Of a DNA stretch of 64,000 bases, positions 7,641-15,585 are shown in pieces. Source of the DNA: Phenylobacterium sp. Its GTDB lineage: Bacteria > Pseudomonadota > Alphaproteobacteria > Caulobacterales > Caulobacteraceae. The stretch is taken from NCBI RefSeq assembly GCF_030681155.1, contig NZ_JAUXXE010000030.1, positions 124,001 through 188,000 of the forward strand. Direction: 5' to 3'. The translations under genes and the position numbers were made by a program. Numbering within the stretch: the first letter of the stretch is position 1; the number at the start of each line of letters is the position of its first letter. The notes under the pieces are model-generated. The model ran no database searches. It was not told where the DNA came from and saw nothing but the letters and a program-made list of their open reading frames with translations.

Positions 7641-8432
7641 TCACTTGGTGGCTGCGGTGGTGGCGGCCGAATTGGCGAACTTGATCGAGCTCGTGTTCGG
7701 GGGCGGTGTGAAGGCGAAGTCAGCGTCCTTAAGGCCGGGAGCGGTGTTCCAGTCCAAGTTCGCGGAGAACTGCGGGTCGGTTTCATCGAACAGGCTGGTG
7801 ATGACGATCTTGCGTGGAACCGGCTTGTCGCCGCGCTCGATCCAGACCTGCCAGTCCACATCGCCGGTGGTGTAGGCGTACTGGTCGGTCTCGACGCCGT
7901 TGATCCTGGCTGGACCGACATAGAAGCCCTTGGTGATCTTATCCCGGTCGTCGCCGGGCTCGCCCCAGCGGAACAGATCCTCGAGCGGCACGTCGATGTC
8001 GTACTCGTCATGCAAGGCGTCGAGAGTGGCCCGGATCGTCGGCGGCGCGGGGGCCTGGGCGTAGACGCCGACCTTGGGCGCGTAGAGGGTGATCTGCTTG
8101 CCGTCGTAGTACAGCTTGCGGACCTTGCGGTCGGAGACGGTGTCGATGGTGAACTGGCTCGGCTTGCGCACCTTGTAGGTGACGGTGCTGCCGAGCTGCA
8201 GCTTGCGTCCATCGTCGGTGACCTCGTCGGCCACGATGTCGGCTTTCAGCTCGAAGGCGTTCAGCGTCCGCAGGTAGGCGCTCATGGTCTCCAGCGCCTT
8301 GATCGAAGCCGGATCTACCGCAGGCGCAGCGGCGGCGGGTTTTGCCGGCGTGCTTTGCGCGGCCGCCTGGATCGGTCCGGCCAACAGGCCAGCCCCCAAA
8401 ATAGACGCCGCAACAAGTTTGAACTGCCTCAT
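7641..8432 (-). CDS. DUF2092 periplasmic protein
   Basis: 263 aa from MRQFKLVAASILG. GGGAG is spaced correctly for this ATG and too close to the ATG two codons earlier. A signal peptide ends near IQAAAQS, followed by an Ala/Pro-rich spacer. The body matches DUF2092: ALETMSAYLRTLNAFELKAD, VTYKVRKPSQF, KLYYDGKQITLYAPK and WQVWIERGDKPVPRKIVIT. The fold is related to LolA/LolB-type lipoprotein-binding proteins (family knowledge). Its place between a DUF4136 lipoprotein and a BamA-like barrel suggests a shared envelope task, perhaps lipid or lipoprotein handling (inference). Confidence 0.85.
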   Translation of the reverse strand: MRQFKLVAASILGAGLLAGPIQAAAQSTPAKPAAAAPAVDPASIKALETMSAYLRTLNAFELKADIVADEVTDDGRKLQLGSTVTYKVRKPSQFTIDTVSDRKVRKLYYDGKQITLYAPKVGVYAQAPAPPTIRATLDALHDEYDIDVPLEDLFRWGEPGDDRDKITKGFYVGPARINGVETDQYAYTTGDVDWQVWIERGDKPVPRKIVITSLFDETDPQFSANLDWNTAPGLKDADFAFTPPPNTSSIKFANSAATTAATK

Positions 8433-8493
8433 GAGCATGGCTCCCAGTGGGGTCTTCGCCAGCCAGGAACGACACCTGGCGACGCGTGCTGAG

Positions 8494-9051
8494 CTAGTTG
8501 GGCGGCGTCGGCGGCGTGCCAGCGGGCAATTTGGCTAGTACCGAATTCACCGCGGTGTCGATCTGCGCCTCGGTGACGCTTGAACCGATGTTCTGGGTGG
8601 CGACACCGTGCCAGACCGGCCTCTTGGTGCCGGTGTCGTAGATGTCTATGGCCAGGGTGCCTTCGGTGACGTTTTGGACGTCGACATTGTTGTAGGGCGC
8701 GGCCCATCCGCCGCGGAAGCCGCGGCCGTATCCGGGATAGAAGGCGCCATAAGGTCCAAAGTCGGTCACCTCGACTTTGTCGCGTTTGCCCAGGGTGAAC
8801 CCGACGGCGAAGTCGCCAGGGTCGGCCTGGGTAAAGCCCCGAGACGCCAGGTTGGCGTCGATCGACTGCCGGACGCGCTCATAGGCCAGCGGGTTCATAC
8901 CGCGCGGCGCGGCGCTATAGGCCCAGGAATAGGTTCTGTAGTTGGCGAAGTTCGTCGAGGGGTCGGCATCGACCTTCACGTCGGGGCCGCTCGCGCAACC
9001 GGCCAGCAACAGAAGAGTGAAAGTGACCGGTGCGGCGACTTTGCGGAACAT
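8494..9051 (-). CDS. DUF4136 lipoprotein
   Basis: 185 aa from MFRKVAAPVTF, preceded by GGAGG. The signal ends in the lipobox LLAGC, so Cys is the lipidated residue. The next residues are ASGPDVKVD, which contain no Asp at +2, so outer-membrane sorting is expected. The domain shows the DUF4136 pattern TNFANYRTYSW, RVRQSIDANLASRGF, GDFAVGFTLG and GTLAIDIYDTGTKRPVWHG. It is the first gene of the operon running to the BamA-like barrel. The function is unknown. Confidence 0.88.
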   Translation of the reverse strand: MFRKVAAPVTFTLLLLAGCASGPDVKVDADPSTNFANYRTYSWAYSAAPRGMNPLAYERVRQSIDANLASRGFTQADPGDFAVGFTLGKRDKVEVTDFGPYGAFYPGYGRGFRGGWAAPYNNVDVQNVTEGTLAIDIYDTGTKRPVWHGVATQNIGSSVTEAQIDTAVNSVLAKLPAGTPPTPPN

Positions 9052-9301
9052 GGGGGCCTCCTTCGAGTGCCTGGACATGTCGATGGTTCGCCCGGCGGCC
9101 GTCCGCGTCAGTCGGGCGAAACCCGCAACCGAGTTTCAGGATGGCCTGTGGGGCGCGGCCAGAACTCGCGGTGTGAGCCAGAGTTTTCGCACGGGAAGAA
9201 CCCCGCCCGGTTTTCGGCGCGGTGGGATGATGACGGCTGTCCCGAGACCCTCTCAGGGTTTGCCCGGAGCCGCCGCAGATCAATGGGCAGTGCAGACCCT
9301 A

Positions 9302-9937
9302 TCAGGGCTGAATGAGCTTTTGCTTGATGGCGAACCTGACGAACTCGGCCGTCGTGTGGACGCCGGCCTTTCGCATCGCCGCGGCGCGATGGCTTTCGAC
9401 CGTCTTGACGCTCAAGGACAACAGGCGGGCGATATGCTTGTTGGAATTGCCCTCGGAGATCAGCTGCGCGACCTCGAGTTCGCGATTGGTGAAGCTCTCC
9501 AGCCGAGACTTGCGGCGGTCATGGACAGCGGCGTCCAGCAGCAGTTCCGAGACCACCGATGAGAAGTACGGACGGTTGGCCCCGAGGGCCGAAATCGCCG
9601 TCTCCAGAAGCTGTTCGTTTTCCATTTTAAGGAGATAGCCTCGGGCTCCGGCCGATAGACCGGCGCTCACGGTCTCATCGTCGTCGTGCATGGTGAAGAG
9701 CAGGACCTTGGTCTGGGGAGCATCCTGGCGAAGCCGGCGGGTCACCGCGATTCCGTTCATGATGGGCAAGGAGACATCCAGGACCATGACGTCCGGTTTC
9801 TCCTTGATCGCCAGGTTCAACGCCGCTTGGCCGTCGGCCGCCTCGCCGCAAACCTCCCAGCCGGGATGGGCCTCGACGATCTGTCGGACACCGCGGCGCA
9901 CGATTTCGTGATCGTCTGCGATCAGAATTCTCAGCAT
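9302..9937 (-). CDS. NarL/FixJ-type response regulator
   Basis: 211 aa: receiver domain (about 1-120) with the acidic pair Asp8-Asp9, phospho-acceptor Asp54 in VMVLDVSLPIMNG, the Thr of LLFTMHDDD and the Lys of GYLLKMEN. A LuxR-type HTH (about 145-207) has TNRELEVAQLISEGNSNKHI followed by LSVKTVESHRAAAMRK. It acts in the cytoplasm as a DNA-binding output. It is divergent from a HisKA_3 sensor kinase 193 nt away, the usual partner type for NarL regulators, so the two very likely form a two-component system. The signal and targets are unknown. Confidence 0.9.
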   Translation of the reverse strand: MLRILIADDHEIVRRGVRQIVEAHPGWEVCGEAADGQAALNLAIKEKPDVMVLDVSLPIMNGIAVTRRLRQDAPQTKVLLFTMHDDDETVSAGLSAGARGYLLKMENEQLLETAISALGANRPYFSSVVSELLLDAAVHDRRKSRLESFTNRELEVAQLISEGNSNKHIARLLSLSVKTVESHRAAAMRKAGVHTTAEFVRFAIKQKLIQP

Positions 9938-10020
9938 CGGTTGTTCCTATCGGTTTTGGCGATCCCTTAGGTAGTACACCTGATAGTCGCATTATCGTAT
10001 AGGTAAGAACCCTGATCTGG

Positions 10021-10034
10021 CTGTATGTATACAG
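10021..10034. promoter_or_regulatory. inverted repeat in the divergent RR/kinase promoter region
   Basis: CTGTAT-GT-ATACAG is a perfect 6+2+6 inverted repeat in the intergenic space between the divergent response-regulator and kinase genes. It is a plausible operator for the LuxR-type regulator (autoregulation), but no binding consensus is known here. Confidence 0.35.
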
Positions 10035-10130
10035 TTGGCGTCGGGACGGGGCGGAAGCCGTGGAACTACTCAGTTCCGCGTACGGCGCCGCTTGGTGAGG
10101 CGGTGTCCTTCGAGGAGGGCGACGTATTCG

Positions 10131-11630
10131 ATGGCGGGGTCAGCGCAGAAGACTAGTAACGAGCCATTGCTCAATTATGGACCGATCCTCGCGGCGATGC
10201 CGCGACCGGCCGCGGTTTTGGACACGCGTGGCGAAGTTCCAACCTTCATGGGGTTCAGCACATCTTTCCTGGCTGAACTCGGCTTGAAGGCCGCGGCGGT
10301 GCAAGGGCGACCCTTGCGGGACGTTTTTCCACCCGACGCCAGCCTGCTGATTTCCGACGCGATCAGGCGGTGCCAAAGGAGCGCCAAGGCTGCTCACGCA
10401 TCGGTCACCTATCGAAATGGGAGGAGCGCGCTGCAGCGGGACGTCTTAGCCAGCCCCATCGGCGAGCGGTCGGGAGGGCAGATCCTGCTGACCGTGGAGC
10501 ACGCGCGGCGCGATATGTTCTCCAAGGAAAGGCGCACCCTGCTTGACCGGCTGGGGCCGCTCAACATGGGGATGGTCTATGTCTACGACTTGGCGGCCCG
10601 TAGGACCCGCTATGTCCAAAAGGAACTGCTCGACCTGCTCGAGATACCGCCGGCGGGGATAGAGTTCGAAGCCATTCGCGGGCGGATGCATCGCCACGAC
10701 GTCCCAGCCTTCATCGCCCATCTGGCCGAACTGGCCGCCATGGATGACGACGCGGTCTCCGAGGCGACGTTGCGGATGCGTGTCCGGGACGGCCGATGGC
10801 TCTCGGTGCGCTGGCGGGCCAGGGTTTTTGCGCGCGACGCCAACGGGGCGGTGAGCAAGATCATCGGCGCAGCGACCGACGTCAGCGAGCACTACGCCCT
10901 ATCCAAGGCGCTGGAGGCGGCCGGCCAGGCGCTGGCTCTCGCTGAGACTGTCGAGCGGCGCAGGGTCGGGCGCGAGTTGCACGACGCCACTGTCCAGCAC
11001 CTAGTCGCAATGGACCTCTCGCTCACGGCGCTCGAGCGCCGGATCAGCCTTCATCAGGAGGGGAGCTCGGCGCTGCACGATACGCGCGCGGCGCTGTCGG
11101 CGGCTCAACGCGAGATCCGGACCTTTTCCTTCATGCTGCATCCTCCGGAACTGGAGGAGCGCGGCTTGCCCGATACTTTGCGCGCTTTCGCCGATGGCTT
11201 TGCGCGTCGGACCGGCCTGCAGATTTCCGTCGATGTGGTGGGGCGTCGCCGGCCGTTGTCGTCTGAACTCGAGCTGGCTCTGTTCAGGGTCGGGCAGGAG
11301 GCGCTGATGAATGTTCACCGTCATGCGCGGGCGCGCTCCATCGGGGTGGTGCTTCGCTATGGCGTAGGGGATGTGTCTCTGCAGGTGGAGGATGACGGTG
11401 TCGGCCTGCCCGAGCCATCGGCGCGCTCGATCGGGGTAGGGGTCAACGGCATGCGCGATCGCATGGTGCAGTTGGATGGCCGCCTCAGTCTCGAGCCCGG
11501 CGTGGTCGGGTTGCGGGTGGTGGCCTGGGCTCCGGCCAGCGTCACGGCCCGATCTGCACATCGCGCGAGACGGCCTGTGTCTGACATGATCGATGTCCTG
11601 AAGGCCGAGCCTATGCAGGGTATCGCCTAG
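10131..11630 (+). CDS. PAS-containing HisKA_3 sensor histidine kinase
   Basis: 499 aa from MAGSAQKTSNEPL, chosen because GAGGAGGG lies just upstream. Two PAS-like regions occupy about 15-125 and 140-255; the second ends IIGAATDVSEHYAL. The HisKA_3 dimerisation box is VERRRVGRELHDATVQHL with phospho-acceptor His284. A HATPase follows with the N-box FRVGQEALMNVHRHA and G-boxes VEDDGVGLP and GVNGMRDRM. No membrane helix was seen, so it is probably a cytoplasmic sensor. It is paired with the divergent NarL-type regulator at 9302-9937. Confidence 0.88.
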   Translation: MAGSAQKTSNEPLLNYGPILAAMPRPAAVLDTRGEVPTFMGFSTSFLAELGLKAAAVQGRPLRDVFPPDASLLISDAIRRCQRSAKAAHASVTYRNGRSALQRDVLASPIGERSGGQILLTVEHARRDMFSKERRTLLDRLGPLNMGMVYVYDLAARRTRYVQKELLDLLEIPPAGIEFEAIRGRMHRHDVPAFIAHLAELAAMDDDAVSEATLRMRVRDGRWLSVRWRARVFARDANGAVSKIIGAATDVSEHYALSKALEAAGQALALAETVERRRVGRELHDATVQHLVAMDLSLTALERRISLHQEGSSALHDTRAALSAAQREIRTFSFMLHPPELEERGLPDTLRAFADGFARRTGLQISVDVVGRRRPLSSELELALFRVGQEALMNVHRHARARSIGVVLRYGVGDVSLQVEDDGVGLPEPSARSIGVGVNGMRDRMVQLDGRLSLEPGVVGLRVVAWAPASVTARSAHRARRPVSDMIDVLKAEPMQGIA

Positions 11631-12000
11631 GCTCAGGAAGCGTCCGGATGGCGGCGATAAGAGCGGTCCGACGCCACGCTGCGCGCCCGCGCCCTTGCGG
11701 CAATTTGCTCCAAAACACTGATCGCGCAGATCGGGGGCGGCGAGGGGAAGCGCGAAGGCGGTTAGCAGCAACCCGGTCAGCACTCGGGCCGCCGAGCGTG
11801 ATCGGCCTCGCCGAAGTCCTTCTGAGGGGCTAGGTGCGTTCTGATCGTTGTCTCCCGCGCTGGGCGACGACTTTGCTTGCACCGCCTGCCGTCTCCCGGA
11901 CTATCGCGGCGTTGGTCAGGCCCAGGCGTCGGATCTTCTGCCCAGCACTCACCTATCGACTCTGGAGCCCGCCCTTGAGTTTGCCTTCCATGAGGCCGCT
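11631..12000. other. stretch without a confident gene
   Basis: Between the kinase stop and the preferred DUF6880 start there is no convincing ORF. The plus frame leading into the DUF6880 gene is open from 11848, but its residues look non-coding (MSPALGDDFACTACR). On the minus strand an open frame starting at 11882 contains a signal-peptide-like stretch (SAARVLTGLLLTAFALPLA) before running antisense through the kinase gene. It may be a short or decayed secreted protein, with weak support. Confidence 0.3.
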
Positions 12001-13353
12001 GTGCGCGAGGTGAAGCGGGCCGGTTCGCGCAAGACGCTCAACACGCCCAATCTGATCGCCCTCGGAGCTGAGCGGTTGGCGGCGGTGCTGATGGATGTCG
12101 CCGACGGCGATCCCAGCCTCAAGCGGCGGTTGCGCATGGAGTTGGCCAGCGAGGTCGGCGCCGACCATCTGGCGACGGAGATCGCCAAGCGGCTGACGGC
12201 GATCGAGGATCGGCGCTCACGGGTGCATTGGCGCAGCTACAAGGCCTTTGCGCGTGATCTGGAACTCCAGCGGTCGATGATCGTGGGGCCGCTCGCCGAG
12301 AAAGACCCGGCCTTGGCGCTGCAATTTCTCTGGCGGTTCCTGGCCATGGCCGAAGGGCTGTTCAGTCTGGTGGACGACGGCCGCGGCCAGATCGAGGAAG
12401 CGTTTCGAGCCGGCGTCGCGGCGGCGGGCGATATCGCTGCGCGTGCGCATCCTGAGCCGGTGGCTATGGCCGATCAGGTCGTCGCGTTGCTTGCGGCCGA
12501 CAGCGAGCAAATTCTCGGCGATCTGGTGAGCAGTTTGATCCCCGCCTTGGACGAATCTGGTCTGGCGGCGCTGCGCGCGCGGCTTCAGCAGGTGTTGGAC
12601 ACCAAGCCGCGCGGTCGGCCGGGCGTACGCGCAGCGGTGCAGGCGTTGGCCGATGCGCAAGGCGACGTCGAGGGCTACATCGGGGCGGTTCCTGAGGCCG
12701 AGGCGCGGTTGCCCATGGCCGGGGCCGAGATCGCGCGGCGGCTGCTGGCGGCGGGGCGAACCGAGGATGCGCTGGCGGCGCTCGCTCATTCGGCCCCACC
12801 GGTCGGCGCGCGTGTGCTGCCGACGGGCGGCGAGGCTTGGGAAGAAATCTATATCGCCGCCTTGGAAGCCGATGCTCAGCGCGAGCTGGCCCAGGAGCTG
12901 CGTTGGGCCGCGTTCGAGACCCGGCTGGCGGTGGGGCGGTTGCGGGATTTCCTGCGCAGGCTGCCGGACTTTGACGATGTGGAGGCCGAGGAGCGCGCCC
13001 TGGAGGTCGCCAAGCTCTATCCCAAGTTCACCGAAGCGCTGGCCTTCCTGGTTGCTTGGCCGGCGGCCGGCGCGGCGGCTGAGCTGGTATTGAGGCGGGC
13101 GTCCGAGATCGAGCCGGTGCGGAGTGAAGTCCTTGAACCTGCGGCCGCCATGCTGGAAGCCCGCCACCCGATGGCCGCGAGCCTGCTGCTGCGGGCGATG
13201 GTCGCCGACACTTTCCGGCGGCGGCGCTCAGAACGTTACGACGACGCCAAGCGGCAACTCGCCGACCTTACCTCGCTGGCGCCCTTGGTCAGCGCGTGGG
13301 GAGAGGCGGAGACTCACGAAGCGTTCATCGCCCGAATGGAGCGCCTGCTCTGA
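12001..13353 (+). CDS. DUF6880 family protein
   Basis: 450 aa if the GTG at 12001 (GAGG 5 nt upstream) is the start; the frame is open further to 11848. The conserved beginning is KTLNTPNLIALGAERLAAVLMDVADGD. It then has repeated helical hairpins rich in Ala and Leu, such as HWRSYKAFARDLELQR, FLWRFLAMAEGLFSLVDDGRGQ, and LLLRAMVADTFRRRRSERYDDA near the end. The pattern fits DUF6880, helical-repeat cytoplasmic proteins without an assigned role; I recall relatives next to SWIM zinc-finger genes in other genomes, but none is here. It stands alone between the kinase gene and tRNA-Thr. Confidence 0.75.
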   Translation: MREVKRAGSRKTLNTPNLIALGAERLAAVLMDVADGDPSLKRRLRMELASEVGADHLATEIAKRLTAIEDRRSRVHWRSYKAFARDLELQRSMIVGPLAEKDPALALQFLWRFLAMAEGLFSLVDDGRGQIEEAFRAGVAAAGDIAARAHPEPVAMADQVVALLAADSEQILGDLVSSLIPALDESGLAALRARLQQVLDTKPRGRPGVRAAVQALADAQGDVEGYIGAVPEAEARLPMAGAEIARRLLAAGRTEDALAALAHSAPPVGARVLPTGGEAWEEIYIAALEADAQRELAQELRWAAFETRLAVGRLRDFLRRLPDFDDVEAEERALEVAKLYPKFTEALAFLVAWPAAGAAAELVLRRASEIEPVRSEVLEPAAAMLEARHPMAASLLLRAMVADTFRRRRSERYDDAKRQLADLTSLAPLVSAWGEAETHEAFIARMERLL

Positions 13354-13383
13354 GGTAGCCGTCGCGATGGGAGGGGAATTGGC

Positions 13384-13416
13384 GTTCCCCCAACCCTTTG
13401 AAGGGGTTGGGGGAAC
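13384..13416. terminator. long GC-rich hairpin between convergent DUF6880 and tRNA-Thr
   Basis: A near-perfect inverted repeat with 13 bp arms, GTTCCCCCAACCC and GGGTTGGGGGAAC, around a short loop. It lies between two convergent transcription units and would form a hairpin on either strand. There is no T-run on either side, so it may be a two-way terminator or an intergenic repeat element. Confidence 0.5.
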
Positions 13417-13418
13417 AC

Positions 13419-13493
<75 letters not shown>

Positions 13494-13594
13494 GACGAGG
13501 CGCGGGCTATAGCCAAAGCCCGCGCCGGAGTGAAGCGTAAAATCGCGAAAACCGAACTTGACGTGCAAGTCGTCTCGCCGCACCCCCATTCCGC

Positions 13595-13729
13595 ATGGAA
13601 AAACCGGGAAAAACGGCCGCTGAAGAGAGGGAGGCGGCGCTGGTCGCCGCGCTGAGGGCGAATCTGCGACGCCGTAAGGCGGCTCCCAAGCCCGCGCCGA
13701 AGCCCGACGATTCGGACAAGCGCTCGTGA
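13595..13729 (+). CDS. small basic protein upstream of murA (44 aa)
   Basis: A short ORF starting MEKPGKTAAEEREAALVAAL and continuing RANLRRRKAAPKPAP with an acidic/basic tail. The core ALRANLRRRKA is a pattern I recall from tiny conserved proteins near murA in many alphaproteobacteria. It is predicted to be a single amphipathic helix plus a disordered tail. The function is unknown. It stops 99 nt before the murA start and is oriented with it. The ORF is short, but its position and composition support it. Confidence 0.6.
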   Translation: MEKPGKTAAEEREAALVAALRANLRRRKAAPKPAPKPDDSDKRS

Positions 13730-13828
13730 AACGGGGCCGCTTTCGCCGCTGACCCACGCAGGTTAGATAGCGAGCGAAGGGTCTGGGAGAGCGCCCCCTA
13801 AGCGCATGCCCCCTTCCGAGGGACTAGA

Positions 13829-15118
13829 TTGGATCGCATCGCCATCACCGGCGGCGCGCGGCTTGAGGGCGAAATCGTCATCAGCGGCGCCAAGAATTCG
13901 GCCATCAAGCTTATGGCCGCCAGCCTGCTTACCGACCAACCCCTGCGGCTCACCAACATGCCGCGCCTCGCCGACACACGTTTCCTAGGCCAACTGCTGC
14001 GCCGGCTTGGGACTGACATCGTTGAACAGGACGGCGACGACGGCGCCGAGACCATCCTGCACACGCGCGAGATCGTCAGCGCTTTTGCGCCCTACGAACT
14101 GGTTCGCCAGATGCGGGCATCGTTCAATGTCCTGGGACCGCTGATCGCGCGGACCGGTCACGCCAAGGTTTCGCTGCCCGGCGGCTGCACCATCGGCGCG
14201 CGGCCTGTGGACCTGCACCTGGAAGCGCTGCGAGCGCTCGGTGCGTCCATCGACCTGCACGAGGGCTATGTCTACGCTCAGGCCCCGCGCGGCCTGGTCG
14301 GGGCCGAGATCGAGTTCCCGTTTGTCTCGGTTGGGGCGACCGAGCACGTGATGCTGGCCGCTGTGCTGGCCAAGGGCGAGACGGTGCTCAAAAACGCCGC
14401 GCGCGAGCCCGAGCTTGGCGATCTGGCCGAATGTCTCAACAAGATGGGCGCTCAGGTGTCGGGGGCGGGGACCTCCACCATCCGGATCCAGGGGGTCGAT
14501 CATCTGAACGGCGCGACCCATTCGGTGATTCCGGACAGGATCGAGACCGGCACCTTCGCGCTGGCGGCCGCCATGGCCGGCGGCGAGGTGCGCCTGACCA
14601 AGACCCGCAGCGATTTCGTCGACACCCTGCTGGACAAGATGGTCGAGGCCGGCGTCGAGGTGATCCGCCACAACGACGGCATGACCATCAAGCGCAACGG
14701 CGCGCGGTTGAAGGCGGTGGAGATCGAAACCGACCCCTATCCGGGCTTCGCCACCGACCTGCAGGCGCAGTTCATGGCCCTGATGACGCTGGCCGACGGC
14801 GAGAGCGTCATCAAGGAGACCATCTTCGAGAACCGCTTTATGCACGCCCCTGAATTGGCGCGGCTGGGCGCCGACATCCTGGTGTCGGGCGGCGAGGCCC
14901 GGGTACGCGGCGTCGAGACGCTGGAGGGCGCCCAGGTGATGGCCACCGACCTGCGGGCTTCGGTCAGCCTGGTGATCGCTGCCTTGGCCGCGCGGGGTGA
15001 GACGGTCGTCAGCCGCGTCTATCACCTTGACCGCGGTTTTGAGCGGCTGGAAGAGAAGCTGAGCGCCTGCGGAGCCAATGTCCGCCGCATCGCCGGAACC
15101 GGCGAGCCAGAGGATTGA
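13829..15118 (+). CDS. murA: UDP-N-acetylglucosamine 1-carboxyvinyltransferase
   Basis: 429 aa, the usual MurA length. It catalyses the first committed step of peptidoglycan synthesis: enolpyruvyl transfer from PEP to UDP-GlcNAc in the cytoplasm. Lys22-Asn23 in [10 protein letters not shown] bind substrate. Cys120 in [13 protein letters not shown] is the catalytic, fosfomycin-reactive cysteine, so no natural Cys-to-Asp resistance is present. The start is a TTG with GAGGG about 8 nt upstream; no ATG exists nearby in frame. It is followed one base later by DUF2948 and then hisD, a gene order conserved in the family. Confidence 0.97.
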   Translation: MDRIAITGGARLEGEIVISGAKNSAIKLMAASLLTDQPLRLTNMPRLADTRFLGQLLRRLGTDIVEQDGDDGAETILHTREIVSAFAPYELVRQMRASFNVLGPLIARTGHAKVSLPGGCTIGARPVDLHLEALRALGASIDLHEGYVYAQAPRGLVGAEIEFPFVSVGATEHVMLAAVLAKGETVLKNAAREPELGDLAECLNKMGAQVSGAGTSTIRIQGVDHLNGATHSVIPDRIETGTFALAAAMAGGEVRLTKTRSDFVDTLLDKMVEAGVEVIRHNDGMTIKRNGARLKAVEIETDPYPGFATDLQAQFMALMTLADGESVIKETIFENRFMHAPELARLGADILVSGGEARVRGVETLEGAQVMATDLRASVSLVIAALAARGETVVSRVYHLDRGFERLEEKLSACGANVRRIAGTGEPED

Positions 15119-15119
15119 G

Positions 15120-15545
15120 ATGACAGAGACTGCTGGTCTGCGCCTGCTGGCGGAAGACGCCGAGGATCTCGCCGTGATCGCCGCCGCCTTGCAGGATGCA
15201 GTCGGCAAGATCGGCGACATCCTCTACGAGCCTGCCACCCGCCAATTGACCTTGGCCCTCAACCGCTATCGGTGGGAAGCCAAGGGTGGCGAGCGCGTGC
15301 GTTCGGCCATCCAACTCGGCTCGGTGTTGAAGGTCCAAGCGCGCAAGCTGCGGCGCGGAGCAAAGGACGCGGTGGTTGAGCTGCTGAACATCGCGTTCGA
15401 ACCAGGCGAGGCGCCGGGCGGCGCAGTGGTCTTCACCTTCGCCGGGGGCGGCGATCTGCGGGCGGAGGTCGAGTGCCTGGACGTGGTGCTGGCCGATGTC
15501 AGCTCCCCCTGGCCGACGCCGCGAACCCCGAAACACGAGCTCTGA
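15120..15545 (+). CDS. DUF2948 family protein
   Basis: 141 aa from an ATG 1 nt after the murA stop. It shows the DUF2948 pattern: LRLLAEDAEDLAVIAAALQDAVGKIGDI, ALNRYRWEA and VRSAIQLGSVLKVQARKL, with a C-terminal beta-rich part ending DVSSPWPTPRTPKHEL. It is a conserved alphaproteobacterial cytoplasmic protein without known activity, almost always next to hisD or murA. Translational coupling with murA is likely. The family assignment is confident. Confidence 0.9.
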   Translation: MTETAGLRLLAEDAEDLAVIAAALQDAVGKIGDILYEPATRQLTLALNRYRWEAKGGERVRSAIQLGSVLKVQARKLRRGAKDAVVELLNIAFEPGEAPGGAVVFTFAGGGDLRAEVECLDVVLADVSSPWPTPRTPKHEL

Positions 15546-15585
15546 GCCCTAGCGCGGCAAGGCCCTGGCCGCTAAACAGCGCGCC

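Noticed and set aside
13985-15220. 411-aa minus-strand ORF across murA
   Set aside because: It is the antisense shadow of murA in a high-GC gene; its composition (His, Gln, Ala, Gly) is typical of shadow frames.
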